Assembly (NCBI GenBank): GCA_021823525.1
Contig: JAKANY010000010.1
Span: 1 to 64,000, forward strand
Direction: 5' to 3'
Source of the DNA: Actinomycetes bacterium
Lineage (GTDB): Bacteria > Actinomycetota > Acidimicrobiia > Acidimicrobiales > RAAP-2
DNA: 64,000 nt
Part shown: positions 34,362 through 42,968 of the stretch, piece by piece
How the letters are laid out: each line of letters opens with the position of its first letter
Position numbering within the stretch: position 1 is the first letter of the stretch
Program-made: the position numbers and the translations under genes
Notes under the pieces: model-generated
What the model was told of the DNA's origin: nothing
The model's database searches: none
The model's input: the letters and a program-made list of their open reading frames with translations, nothing else

Positions 34362-34783
34362 GTCAGCGGCGCGAGCAGACCACCGTTCGCGCCTACGGCG
34401 TGCTCGTCGAGGGCGATCGCGTCCTCCTGGTGCGCTCGAGCAACCCGGAGCACCAGCCGGCGCTGTGGTGGCTCCCCGGCGGCGGACTCCTCTTCGGCGA
34501 GACGCCCGAGGAGGCCCTCGTGCGCGAGTTCGAGGAGGAGACCGGGCTGCTGGTCGACGCCGGCGCGCTGCTGGGCGTCACCAGCGACGTGCGCCGACGG
34601 TCCAACGGCGAGCGCCTCCACACGGTGCGGATCCACTACCGGGTCGACCAGCGCGGCGGCGCGCTGCGCCACGAGACCTCGGGAACGACCGATCACGCCC
34701 GGTGGTTCGACTCGGTGGAGTTGATCGGAGCCAACCTGGCGCCCTACGCGCGCACTGCACTCTCGCTGGTGTCGGGGAAGTAG
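34358..34783 (+). CDS. Nudix hydrolase
   Basis: A 141-residue Nudix hydrolase. The Nudix box is GGGLLFGETPEEALVREFEEETGL (G-x5-E-x7-REFEEETG), which binds the metal and cleaves nucleoside diphosphate-linked compounds; the substrate is not predictable. The GTG start overlaps the permease stop by four bases (GTGA), so both come from one mRNA. Its last 40 bases overlap the converging acyl-CoA synthetase gene. Confidence 0.92.
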   Translation: MSQRREQTTVRAYGVLVEGDRVLLVRSSNPEHQPALWWLPGGGLLFGETPEEALVREFEEETGLLVDAGALLGVTSDVRRRSNGERLHTVRIHYRVDQRGGALRHETSGTTDHARWFDSVELIGANLAPYARTALSLVSGK

Positions 34784-36429
34784 CGGCCGGGCATCGCGCG
34801 CTTGAGCAGCTTGCCCGCGGGGTTGCGGGGCAGGGGCTCGTCGGTGAAGGCGATCCGGGTGGGGATCTTGAAGGCCGCCAAGTGCTCGGCGAGCTGGGCT
34901 CGCAGGTCGTCGGCGCTCACCACCGCACCCGCGCGCAGGCGCACGACGCAGGCCACCTCCTCGCCGAGGCGCAGGTCGGGCAGACCGAAGACGGCCGCCT
35001 CGTACACCGCGGGCAGCGCGTAGAGCGCGGCCTCGACCTCGGCCGAGTACACGTTCTCGCCCCCCCGCAGGATCATGTCCTTCGCGCGGTCCTCGATGTA
35101 GACGAAGCCCTCGGCGTCCACGTGTCCCACATCGCCGGTGCGCAGCCAGCCGTCCTGCAGCGTCGCCGACGTGTCCTCGGGCCGGTTCCAGTAGCCCCGG
35201 ATCAGCGTTGGGCTCTGCAGCCAGATCTCGCCGCGCTCGCCCACGGGGACCTCGCGTCCCTCGACGTCGCGGATGGACACGTCGAGCACCGGACCGTGCG
35301 CGTGCCCCGTCGACGAGGGATGGCGCAGGTACTCGGCGCCCGCGTTGCCCGGGCCGTACGCGTTGGTCTCGGTCAACCCGTAGCCCAGTGAGGGGAGTCC
35401 GCGCTGGAACCGGCTCCCGACGCGCGCCACCAGGGCCGGCGGCGCGGGCGCACCGCCACCGCCCACGAGCGACAGCGAGCTCGTGTCGAAGTCGTCGAAT
35501 CGGGGGCTCTCCATGAGATCCCACACCTGGGTCGGCACGCCCACGAAGCGCGTCACGCGATGGCGCTCGATGAGCTCGAGGGCTCGCTCGGGCTCCCAGC
35601 GGTACATGATGACGAGTTTGAAGTGCCACGCGACGCACGACAGCATCACCGGGATGCAGCCCGTGACGTGGAAGAGGGGCACGACGAGGATGAAGCACGG
35701 AGTCGTGCCCGAGCTCGGCTGGGGATCGCGCACCTTCTCGTAGATCGTCGAGTCGGCGCCGAAGGCGATCACCGCCTGGGACACGGCGTCGTGGGTCGAG
35801 ACCGCCCCCTTGGGCCGGCCGGTCGTCCCCGACGTGTAGAGGATCGTCGCGTCCAGGTCGCCGCGCAACTCCCTCGCCGGCACCGGAGCGCCCGCGACGA
35901 CGACGTCGCGCCAGTGGACCAGGCCGGCGGGCAGCGTGCCCTCTCCCCCGCGCGCCACGATGACGGGGATGCCCGCGCGCTGGCAGGGCCCCGCGGTGCG
36001 CTCGACGCGCTCGGCGTCGACCAGGAGCAGGCGCGGGGCCGAGTCCTCGAGGGCGTAGGCCAGCTCGTCCTCGGTCCACCACGCGTTGAGCGACACCACG
36101 ACCGCCCCGATCGACAGGATCGCTCCGTAGGCCACGACCCACTCGGGCAGGTTGCGCATGTCGATGCCGACCCGGTCGCCCACGGCGATCCCGTAGCGCT
36201 CCACCAGGGCGGCGGCCAGCGCGTCGATCTCGTCCTTCGTCCGATCGAAGGACCACTCCTCGTCCTCGTAGACGATGAAGGTCCCCTGGTCACCGCGCAG
36301 CTGATCGAAGTAGGTCTTCATCGTCGCGGGGGCGTTGGCGTAGCGCCGCCCGCCCCGTTCGCTCGTGCGGACCTCGAACATCTGCCCCGGCCCAGTCACG
36401 GTCGCCACGGCTTCGTCGTACGTTGGCAC
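34744..36429 (-). CDS. Long-chain acyl-CoA synthetase (AMP-binding)
   Basis: A 561-residue acyl-CoA ligase that activates a fatty or related carboxylic acid with ATP and CoA. Motifs: YTSGTTGRPKGAVSTH (P loop), PLFHVTGCIPV, GYGLTETNAYG, GWLRTGDVGHVD and GRGGENVYSAEVE-like ILRGGENVYSAEVE, with the catalytic Lys in NPAGKLLKRAM near the C terminus. Substrate class inferred from overall similarity to FadD-like enzymes. GTG 36429 follows an AAGGGGGG ribosome site. Single gene. Confidence 0.9.
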   Translation of the reverse strand: MPTYDEAVATVTGPGQMFEVRTSERGGRRYANAPATMKTYFDQLRGDQGTFIVYEDEEWSFDRTKDEIDALAAALVERYGIAVGDRVGIDMRNLPEWVVAYGAILSIGAVVVSLNAWWTEDELAYALEDSAPRLLLVDAERVERTAGPCQRAGIPVIVARGGEGTLPAGLVHWRDVVVAGAPVPARELRGDLDATILYTSGTTGRPKGAVSTHDAVSQAVIAFGADSTIYEKVRDPQPSSGTTPCFILVVPLFHVTGCIPVMLSCVAWHFKLVIMYRWEPERALELIERHRVTRFVGVPTQVWDLMESPRFDDFDTSSLSLVGGGGAPAPPALVARVGSRFQRGLPSLGYGLTETNAYGPGNAGAEYLRHPSSTGHAHGPVLDVSIRDVEGREVPVGERGEIWLQSPTLIRGYWNRPEDTSATLQDGWLRTGDVGHVDAEGFVYIEDRAKDMILRGGENVYSAEVEAALYALPAVYEAAVFGLPDLRLGEEVACVVRLRAGAVVSADDLRAQLAEHLAAFKIPTRIAFTDEPLPRNPAGKLLKRAMPGRYFPDTSESAVRA

Positions 36430-36493
36430 GAAACGGCCCCCCTTACTCGTGAGTACATCCTAGGCAGGACCCGCGCCCTGCTAAGAACGCTGC

Positions 36494-36796
36494 GTGGCGC
36501 CCCCCACGCCCCTGCGCATCGCGCTGCACGTTCGGCCCGGCTCGTCGGCGCCGGGTGTCGGCGGAACCTTCGATGACGCCCTGGTTGTTCGGGTGCGCGC
36601 CCGGGCCACCGAAGGGCGCGCGACCGCCGAGGCGATCGACCGCCTGGCCCGCGCACTGTCGGTGCCCGCGTCCCGCATCCACCTGGAACGCGGGTCGCGG
36701 TCCCGCCACAAGGTCGTGCGGGTCGAGACCGCCGACCCGACCGTGCACGACACGCTGGCCCGCCTGCGCGCGACGCCTCCCGCGCCGACTTCGTGA
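36494..36796 (+). CDS. DUF167 (YggU-like) family protein
   Basis: A 100-residue DUF167 protein. The family core is seen in LRIALHVRPGSSAPGVGG, VVRVRARATEGRATAEAIDRLARAL and IHLERGSRSRHKVVRVE. The family is widespread, of unknown function, often near cell-division or lipid genes. The GTG follows CTAAGAA with a six-base gap, close to the leaderless pattern. It precedes an MFS gene by 48 bases. Confidence 0.88.
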   Translation: MAPPTPLRIALHVRPGSSAPGVGGTFDDALVVRVRARATEGRATAEAIDRLARALSVPASRIHLERGSRSRHKVVRVETADPTVHDTLARLRATPPAPTS

Positions 36797-36829
36797 GAAT
36801 CTTCACGGCATCGTCATGATGGGGCGGCC

Positions 36830-36835
36830 TAGTCT
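36830..36835 (+). promoter_or_regulatory. -10 box of the MFS gene (leaderless type)
   Basis: TAGTCT nine bases before the GTG at 36845, in the gap after the DUF167 gene. Confidence 0.5.
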
Positions 36836-36844
36836 GGTCGGCTC

Positions 36845-38131
36845 GTGAAAATTGCGTCCGAACTCGTACCCTCGAGCTTCCGTCGAAGCCTGAAGGGACC
36901 ATTGCGCCTGCTGTACGTGGTGACCTTCACCAACGCCATCGGGTCGGGCCTCACGCTGTCCTTCTTCGTGATCTACCTGCACAACGTGCGCCACTTCTCG
37001 ACGGCCTTCGCCACCTCCCTCCTGGGCGCGGCGGCCCTGGTCAGCCTCCTGGCCGGCCCCCTGTGGGGAACGCTCGTCGACCGGCTCGGACCGGCGCCCG
37101 TGGCCCTCTTCGGCCTCAGCGTCGACGCCGCGGCGCTCCTGTGGTGGGCGCACGTGACGACCCACGGATCGGCGATCGCCGCAGCGATGGTCCTCGCGGC
37201 CGTGGGCGGCGCCGCCTACGGGCCAACGTCCACGATGCTCGCCCGCCTGTGCCCGGAGGACCTCGCGCACGCCTTCGGCTTCAACTTCATGCTCCTCAAC
37301 TTGGGCATCGGCTTCGGCGGGCTGATCTCGGCCACCATCGTCGACCTGCGCCACCCCTTCACCTTCACCCTCCTGTACACCGTCAACGCCCTGGTGACGC
37401 TCTTCGCGTGCACCCTCCTGGTGCGTCTGTGGCGCTACGGGCGCGCGGTGCCCCACGAGGCGGCCCCTCACGAGCGGGGCGAGGGCTGGCGCGTCGTGGT
37501 GCGCGACCGGCGCCTGATGCAGTACGTGCTGGCGGCCATCGTCCTGATCATCGGCGGCTACGGATCCCAGGAGGCCGGCTACAGCCTCTTCGTCGTCAAC
37601 GACATCCACCTGACCGTCCACGTCATCGGCGTCATCTTCTTCTTCAACACCTCGACGATCGTGCTCGCCCAGCTATGGACGCTCACGCTCATCCGGGGGC
37701 GCAGTCGCACACGGGTGATGGCCCTCGTGGGCGTGCTCTGGGCCCTCTTCTGGATCTCGCTCGACGTCGCGCTGCACCTGCCGCCCGTGGCCGCGTTCGT
37801 GATCCTCGCGGTGTCCATGGTGGTGTTCGCCTTCGGCGAGACGCTGCTCCAGCCGGTCGGCCCGGCACTCGTCAACGAGATCGCCCCCGAGCACCTGCGC
37901 GGTCGCTACAACGCCGCCGCGGGCCTGGCCTGGGGGCTGTCGGGCACGGTGGCGCCGCTCCTGGTCGCCCTGTACTTCGGCCACGGCCTGGGACACTGGT
38001 GGCCCCTGTCGACGGGCGCGACGGCCCTGGTGGGCTCGCTCCTCATGCTCAACCTGCGACGGCGCCTGACGCCTTCCGAGGACGGGCGGGTCCCGCCCGC
38101 CCTAGAAGACGAGGGTGCGGTCCGCGGCTAG
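36845..38131 (+). CDS. MFS transporter
   Basis: A 428-residue major facilitator with about 12 membrane helices and the intracellular loop motif GPLWGTLVDRLGPAP between helices 2 and 3. The late segment LLQPVGPALVNEIAPEHLRGRYNAAAGLAWGLSG resembles MdtH/YfcJ-like exporters of small molecules, so drug or metabolite efflux is the best guess. GTG 36845; TAGTCT nine bases upstream and no ribosome site. Its last 30 bases overlap the dsrE-like gene on the other strand. Confidence 0.88.
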   Translation: MKIASELVPSSFRRSLKGPLRLLYVVTFTNAIGSGLTLSFFVIYLHNVRHFSTAFATSLLGAAALVSLLAGPLWGTLVDRLGPAPVALFGLSVDAAALLWWAHVTTHGSAIAAAMVLAAVGGAAYGPTSTMLARLCPEDLAHAFGFNFMLLNLGIGFGGLISATIVDLRHPFTFTLLYTVNALVTLFACTLLVRLWRYGRAVPHEAAPHERGEGWRVVVRDRRLMQYVLAAIVLIIGGYGSQEAGYSLFVVNDIHLTVHVIGVIFFFNTSTIVLAQLWTLTLIRGRSRTRVMALVGVLWALFWISLDVALHLPPVAAFVILAVSMVVFAFGETLLQPVGPALVNEIAPEHLRGRYNAAAGLAWGLSGTVAPLLVALYFGHGLGHWWPLSTGATALVGSLLMLNLRRRLTPSEDGRVPPALEDEGAVRG

Positions 38132-38452
38132 CGCGAGGTCGCCGAGCTCGTCCATCGAGGAGCGGCGCGCGCCCTCGACCAGCTCACGCACGGCGAGTCC
38201 GCGCGTGTCGATGCAGGTGCCGCACACGAGGACCTGCCCACCCTTCGCGCCGACGCCGCGCAGCATGCGCGCGGCGTTGTAGTAGCCCTCGGGCGTCGTC
38301 TGACCGTCCTTGGCGGCCCACACGGCGTCACCCATGAGGAAGACGGTGAGCTCCACGTCGTCACGGCGCACCAGGTTGAGGGCGAGGCGCAGCGCGTTGT
38401 AGGTCCGCTCGGAGCCGTAGGGCGGATCGTTCATCACGAGCAGGACGTTCAT
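38102..38452 (-). CDS. DsrE family protein
   Basis: A 116-residue DsrE/F-like protein. MNVLLVMNDPPYGSERTYNALRLALNL and the Cys-containing GQVLVCGTCIDTRGL fit the family, whose members bind sulfur or act in sulfur relay; here two Cys (CGTC) are present and could carry a persulfide. No dissimilatory sulfur genes are near, so the role is open. It follows the LLM oxidoreductase gene by nine bases. Confidence 0.87.
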   Translation of the reverse strand: MNVLLVMNDPPYGSERTYNALRLALNLVRRDDVELTVFLMGDAVWAAKDGQTTPEGYYNAARMLRGVGAKGGQVLVCGTCIDTRGLAVRELVEGARRSSMDELGDLALAADRTLVF

Positions 38453-38461
38453 GCCTCGGTC

Positions 38462-39523
38462 CTAGCACGACGCGAACCCGGCCAGCACCTGGGCTCGCGC
38501 AGACTCCGAGAGGGGAATCGTGGGATACACGCTGAAGCGGTCCACGAGTCCCGCGAAACGCTGGTGGACGGCCGCGGCGAGCTCGGCGGGGCGCGCCCGC
38601 ACCGCCAGGGCATCGAGCAGATCGTCGGGCACCAGTGCCCCCATCGCGGCCCACTCCCCCCGACGGGCGAGGAGCGCCAGATCCCCCTGGAGCGCCTCGT
38701 GACCGACGCTTTCGAGCACGCCGCGGTAGGCCGGGGTCGAGGCGTAGAAGGCGACCTGGTCGCGCACGACCTGCTCGGCGGCGACCGGGGCGCCCGACTC
38801 GTCGGCGACGACGAAGCCCGACAGCGCGATGTCGACGTCCCCCCGGTGGCGACCCGAGCGCTCGAGACCGCGCGCCAGCGCGGGGAGCGTCACGTCGCGC
38901 AGGTACGCCGCGGTGGTGAGGGGGTGCACCAGGAGTCCGTCGGCCACCTCGCCGGCCACCTCGGTCATGCGCTCGCCCACCGCCGCCAGGTAGATCTTCG
39001 GCGGTCCGTAGGGGTGGGGCGAGGGCGAGAAGAAGGGGGTCATCAGCGTGTGCCGATAGAACTCGCCGCGGAAGTTCAGGCGGGTCCCCTCGTTCCACGC
39101 CGACCAGATGGCCCGCAGCGCTAGGACGTACTCGCGCATGCGCGCCGCCGGGCGCGACCAGGGCATCGAGTAGCGCTTCTCAATGTGGGGCTGGATCTGG
39201 CTCCCGAGGCCGAGCAGGAGGCGGCCTCCCGACAGGACCTGGACGTCGTTGGCCAGCGTGGCGGTGATCAGCGGGCTGCGCCCGAAGGCGACGACGATGC
39301 TGGTCCCCAGCGCGAGCGTGGTCGTGCGCGAGGCGGCCGTGGCCAGCATCGCCAACGGGTCGTGGCCGACCTCGGTGACCCACGCCGCCGCGTAGCCCTC
39401 GCGCTCGGCCGCGGCCATCGCCTCGTAGGACCCGGTCGGATCGAAGCCCACGTTCGTGTCGAGCAGCACGGTGGCGATCGTACCGGCCGTGCGGTCCCCC
39501 GCGGGGGCGAACGGTCCGCGCAC
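38462..39523 (-). CDS. LLM-class F420-dependent oxidoreductase (TIGR03617-like)
   Basis: A 353-residue luciferase-like monooxygenase-fold enzyme, probably using coenzyme F420 as most actinobacterial members do. LLDTNVGFDPTGSYEAM, AAWVTEVGHDPLAMLATAA, LLLGLGSQIQPHIEKRYS and PKIYLAAVGERMTEVAGEVADGLLVHP fit the MSMEG_2256-type subfamily. Substrate unknown. The GTG at 39523 is the longest start; conserved sequence begins about 18 residues later. It is divergent from pdhA across a perfect palindrome. Confidence 0.88.
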   Translation of the reverse strand: MRGPFAPAGDRTAGTIATVLLDTNVGFDPTGSYEAMAAAEREGYAAAWVTEVGHDPLAMLATAASRTTTLALGTSIVVAFGRSPLITATLANDVQVLSGGRLLLGLGSQIQPHIEKRYSMPWSRPAARMREYVLALRAIWSAWNEGTRLNFRGEFYRHTLMTPFFSPSPHPYGPPKIYLAAVGERMTEVAGEVADGLLVHPLTTAAYLRDVTLPALARGLERSGRHRGDVDIALSGFVVADESGAPVAAEQVVRDQVAFYASTPAYRGVLESVGHEALQGDLALLARRGEWAAMGALVPDDLLDALAVRARPAELAAAVHQRFAGLVDRFSVYPTIPLSESARAQVLAGFASC

Positions 39524-39524
39524 C

Positions 39525-39537
39525 AGGGGTGACCCCT
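39525..39537. promoter_or_regulatory. Palindrome between the LLM and pdh genes
   Basis: AGGGGTGACCCCT, perfect six-base arms around a central G. Its last base is the T of the TAGACT -10 of the pdh transcript, and it directly precedes the LLM start codon on the other strand: a good place for an operator. Confidence 0.45.
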
Positions 39538-39542
39538 AGACT
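39537..39542 (+). promoter_or_regulatory. -10 box of the pdhABC transcript
   Basis: TAGACT, eight bases before a GTG that opens a 17-codon ORF ending at pdhA. Confidence 0.5.
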
Positions 39543-39550
39543 TCTCGGAC

Positions 39551-39604
39551 GTGAAGCGCCCCCACGAGCCCGCCGAGCATACGACGTCTTGGGCGCAGCG
39601 ATGA
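39551..39604 (+). CDS. Candidate 17-residue leader ORF coupled to pdhA
   Basis: GTG at 39551, eight bases after TAGACT, opens the peptide VKRPHEPAEHTTSWAQR; its TGA (39602-39604) overlaps the pdhA ATG as ATGA, exactly like the coupled gene pairs elsewhere in the window. pdhA itself has no ribosome-binding site. The simplest reading is a leaderless mRNA whose first ORF delivers ribosomes to pdhA. No homology can be judged at this length. Confidence 0.5.
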   Translation: MKRPHEPAEHTTSWAQR

Positions 39605-40698
39605 GTGCCAAGCCCACCGCCCCGAGCCCCCGCACCGCTCGACCACGCACCGCGAAGTCCGGCAGCGCCGACAACGACCGCCTCGTCGGCTTCTACCGTC
39701 GGATGCTGCTCATCCGCCGCTTCGAGGAGCGCACCGCCCGCGCCTACACCCAGGCCCACATCGGGGGCTACTGCCACCTCAACCTCGGCGAGGAGGCGGC
39801 CATCGTGGGGCTGCTGTCGTCCCTCGAGCCCACCGACTATCTCTTCACCAACTACCGCGAGCACGGCTACGCGATTGACCGAGGCATCGACCCCAATCGG
39901 GTGATGGCCGAGCTCTATGGGCGCAGCGACGGGGTCTCCAAAGGTTGGGGCGGCTCGATGCACATGTTCGACACTGCCCACCGACTCCTGGGCGGATACG
40001 GCATCGTCGGGGGTCAGGTCCCCGTCGCCACGGGCGCCGCGCTGGCCATCGAGTACCGGGGTGGTCGTGAGATCGTCATGTGCACCATGGGCGACGGAAC
40101 GACCAACATCGGGGCGTTCCACGAGTCGCTGAACCTGGCCGCACTGGGGCATCTGCCGATCGTCTACGTCGTCATCAACAACCGGCTCGGCATGGGAACC
40201 ACGGTCGAGATGTCCTCGGCCGAGCCCGAGCTCTTCCGACGCGGCTCCGCTTACCGCATGGCCGCCGCCCGGGTCGACGGCCTTGATCCCGAGGCCGTTG
40301 CCGCGGCCGCCGCCATCGCGGCCGCGAGCGCCCGCGATGGCGAGCCCTACCTCCTCGAGGTCGTCAGCGAGCGCCTCCGGGGTCATTCGGTGGTGGACCC
40401 AGCCAAGTACCGCAGCGAGGCCGAGGTGGCTGAGCTGCGAGCCCACGACCCGGTCCCGGCCCTGGCCGAGCGCCTCATGCGTGAGGGCGCGCTCACCCCC
40501 GAGCAGCTCGAGCAGATCGATCGTGAGGTGCTGGCCATCGTCGAGGAGGCCGCAGCGTTCGCCGACGCCAGCCCGTCGCCCGACGTCGCCACCCTGTTCG
40601 ACTACACCTACGCATCCCCCGTGGCCAACGCCGAGGGCCGCTTGCCTGGCGACCCCCTGTTTCCGGCGGCGCCCCGACCCGAGGACGGAGACCGCTGA
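39601..40698 (+). CDS. pdhA: Pyruvate dehydrogenase E1 alpha subunit
   Basis: A 365-residue alpha subunit of a heterotetrameric 2-oxoacid dehydrogenase E1. The TPP/Mg motif is GDGTTNIGAFHESLNLAAL (GDG...N), with the phosphorylation-loop-like RGHSVVDPAKYR and an N-terminal GGYCHLNLGEEAAIVG. Pyruvate or acetoin could be the substrate; the partner E2 with one lipoyl domain and the SMHMFD motif fit both the PDH and acetoin dehydrogenase branches. ATG 39601 has no ribosome site but overlaps the leader ORF stop. It overlaps pdhB as TGATG. Confidence 0.92.
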   Translation: MSAKPTAPSPRTARPRTAKSGSADNDRLVGFYRRMLLIRRFEERTARAYTQAHIGGYCHLNLGEEAAIVGLLSSLEPTDYLFTNYREHGYAIDRGIDPNRVMAELYGRSDGVSKGWGGSMHMFDTAHRLLGGYGIVGGQVPVATGAALAIEYRGGREIVMCTMGDGTTNIGAFHESLNLAALGHLPIVYVVINNRLGMGTTVEMSSAEPELFRRGSAYRMAAARVDGLDPEAVAAAAAIAAASARDGEPYLLEVVSERLRGHSVVDPAKYRSEAEVAELRAHDPVPALAERLMREGALTPEQLEQIDREVLAIVEEAAAFADASPSPDVATLFDYTYASPVANAEGRLPGDPLFPAAPRPEDGDR

Positions 40699-41711
40699 TG
40701 GCCGTGATGACCTACCGCCAGGCCCTGCACGACACGCTGCGCGACGAGATGCTGCGCGACGAGCGGGTCTTCCTCCTGGGCGAGGAGATCGGCGTCTTCG
40801 AGGGCTCGTACAAGATCACGGCGGGTCTGCTCGAGCAGTTCGGTCCCCGGCGCGTGCGTGACACGCCCATCGCCGAGGAAGGCTTCACCGGTGCGGCGAT
40901 CGGTGCGGCGATGCTGGGACTGCGACCCGTCGTCGAGATCATGACGATCAACTTCTCCCTGCTCGCACTCGACCAGATCGTCAACCACGCCGCCAAGATC
41001 TACGGCATGTTCGGCGGGCAGGTCAGCGTGCCGCTGGTCATCCGCACGCCCGGCGGCGGCGGCCAGCAGCTCGGCGCGACACACTCTCAGAATGTGGAGC
41101 TCTACTACGCCTTCGTGCCGGGCCTCAAGGTGGTTGCGCCCTCGACACCGGCCGATGCTCGCTCCCTGCTCCAAGCCGCCATCCGTGATGACGACCCGGT
41201 GTTGTTCCTCGAGAACCTCGCCCTGTACAACACCAAGGGTGAGGTGCCCGACGACCTCGCCCCCGGCGAGATCGGCCGCGCGCGCATCACCCGGTCGGGC
41301 CACGACCTGACCCTGATTGGCTATTCGCGCACGGCCCACGTCGCGGCGCAGGTCGCCGAGCAGCTCGCGAGCTCCGAAGGCCTCAACATCGAGGTCGTCG
41401 ACCTTCGCAGCCTCCGGCCGCTGGACCGCACCACGCTGATCGAGTCGGTGCGCCGCACCCACGCCGCGGTCGTCCTCGAGGACGACTGGCTCACCTACGG
41501 AATCGGCGCCGAGGTCGCGGCCACGATCTCCGATGGCGCCTTCGACGACCTCGACGCCCCCGTGCGTCGGGTGGCGATGGCCGAGGTCCCCCTCCCGTAC
41601 GCCAAGGGACTCGAGACGGCGGCGCTGCCTTCCGTCGATGACGTCATCACGGCCGTCTACCAGACCCTCGACGCAGTGGGGCGGCGTCACCTGAAGGTGG
41701 GACATGATTGA
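40698..41711 (+). CDS. pdhB: Pyruvate dehydrogenase E1 beta subunit
   Basis: A 337-residue transketolase-like beta subunit of E1. Family motifs: FLLGEEIGVFEGSYKIT, DTPIAEEGFTGAAIGAAMLGLRP, MTINFSLLALDQIVNHAAK and the C-terminal EVVDLRSLRPLDRTTLIESV. With PdhA it decarboxylates the 2-oxoacid and transfers the acyl group to the E2 lipoyl arm. The ATG overlaps the pdhA stop (TGATG), and its end overlaps pdhC by eight bases. Confidence 0.95.
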   Translation: MAVMTYRQALHDTLRDEMLRDERVFLLGEEIGVFEGSYKITAGLLEQFGPRRVRDTPIAEEGFTGAAIGAAMLGLRPVVEIMTINFSLLALDQIVNHAAKIYGMFGGQVSVPLVIRTPGGGGQQLGATHSQNVELYYAFVPGLKVVAPSTPADARSLLQAAIRDDDPVLFLENLALYNTKGEVPDDLAPGEIGRARITRSGHDLTLIGYSRTAHVAAQVAEQLASSEGLNIEVVDLRSLRPLDRTTLIESVRRTHAAVVLEDDWLTYGIGAEVAATISDGAFDDLDAPVRRVAMAEVPLPYAKGLETAALPSVDDVITAVYQTLDAVGRRHLKVGHD

Positions 41712-42966
41712 GATCACCATGCCGCGGCTCTCCGACACCATGGAGGAGGGCACCGTCGCCACGTGGCACAAGCACCCGGGCGACCACGTGCGCGCTGGTG
41801 ACGTTCTGGTCGAGATCGAGACCGACAAGGCCGTCATGGAGTACGAGGCCTACGACTCGGGCGTCCTGTCCGAGATTCTGGTGGCCGAGGGCCAGACGGT
41901 GCCCATCGGAGCTCCGATCGCTCTCCTCGACGCGCCGAGCGCGCCCCGAACGACCGGCGCAACGCCCACCCCAGCGCCGTTGCCCGACGCCGCGCCCGGC
42001 CCGACGGCTGGTGTCCCGGCCCGGGCCGCCACGAGCCCGGTGGCCTCGCTCGAGCCGAGCGAGGCGGGCGATCGCCTCGTCGCCTCGCCACTCGTGCGGC
42101 GATTGGCGCGCGAGCACAACTTGGACCTGCGACAGGTGCACGGAACCGGCCCCGGCGGGCGCATCGTGCGCCACGATCTCACCGAGCTACTCGAGAGTCG
42201 CACCCAGATCCACGAGGCCTTCGCCGAGCTGCGCGGTCCCGCAGTGGTGGTAACCGACGAGAAGCGCGGATCCGAGGCGGTGACGATCACCAGCACGCGT
42301 CGCGTGATCGCCCGACGGATGAGCGAGAGTGCTCGCACGGTGCCCCACTTCTACGCGACCGCCGTCGCCGACGCGGGGCCGCTCGTGCGCATGCGCGCCG
42401 AGCTCAACGAGCAGCTCACCGCCGTGGGCCGACCCAAGGTCAGCGTGAACGACTTGGTGATCCGCGCCAGCGCCCTGGCGCTGCGCCAGCATCCCGAGGT
42501 CAACTGCTCGTACGTCGACGACACGGCCACCACGATCCTCGTCCACCGGCGCATCAACATCGGGGTCGCCGTCGCCTCCGAGCACGGCCTCGTCGTGCCG
42601 GTCATCACCGACGCGGACCAGCGAAGCCTCTCGGAGATCGGTGTGGAGACCCATCGCCTCCACGCCCTGGCCAACGATCGGCGCCTGACGATCGACGACA
42701 TGTCCGGCGGCACCTTCACCATCTCGAACCTCGGCATGTTCGGCGTCGAGCAGTTCACCGCGATCATCAACCCGCCCGAGGCCGCGATCCTGGCGGTGGG
42801 GGCCACCACCGCCGAGGCGGTCGTCGTCGACGGCGCCGTTCAGCCCGGCTATCGCTTGCGCTACACGCTCTCGAGCGACCACCGGGTCGTCGACGGCGCG
42901 CTGGCCGCCCAGTTCCTGCGCACGCTGACGACGCTCCTCGAGAATCCCTGGGCCCTCGCGGCCTGA
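41704..42966 (+). CDS. pdhC: Dihydrolipoamide acyltransferase (E2)
   Basis: The 420-residue E2 core enzyme. One lipoyl domain (1-78, lipoyl Lys in EIETDKAVMEY), an Ala/Pro linker, a peripheral-subunit-binding domain (about 124-160, ASPLVRRLAREHNLDLRQV) and the catalytic domain (from about 196) ending with the active-site DHRVVDG. It passes the acyl group to CoA. No dihydrolipoamide dehydrogenase follows, so E3 must come from elsewhere in the genome. A GC-rich hairpin lies just after the stop. Confidence 0.95.
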   Translation: MIEITMPRLSDTMEEGTVATWHKHPGDHVRAGDVLVEIETDKAVMEYEAYDSGVLSEILVAEGQTVPIGAPIALLDAPSAPRTTGATPTPAPLPDAAPGPTAGVPARAATSPVASLEPSEAGDRLVASPLVRRLAREHNLDLRQVHGTGPGGRIVRHDLTELLESRTQIHEAFAELRGPAVVVTDEKRGSEAVTITSTRRVIARRMSESARTVPHFYATAVADAGPLVRMRAELNEQLTAVGRPKVSVNDLVIRASALALRQHPEVNCSYVDDTATTILVHRRINIGVAVASEHGLVVPVITDADQRSLSEIGVETHRLHALANDRRLTIDDMSGGTFTISNLGMFGVEQFTAIINPPEAAILAVGATTAEAVVVDGAVQPGYRLRYTLSSDHRVVDGALAAQFLRTLTTLLENPWALAA

Positions 42967-42968
42967 GC

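Noticed and set aside
36789-36813. Terminator after the DUF167 gene (GTGA-GAATCT-TCAC)
   Set aside because: Only four-base arms and no T run; too weak to call.
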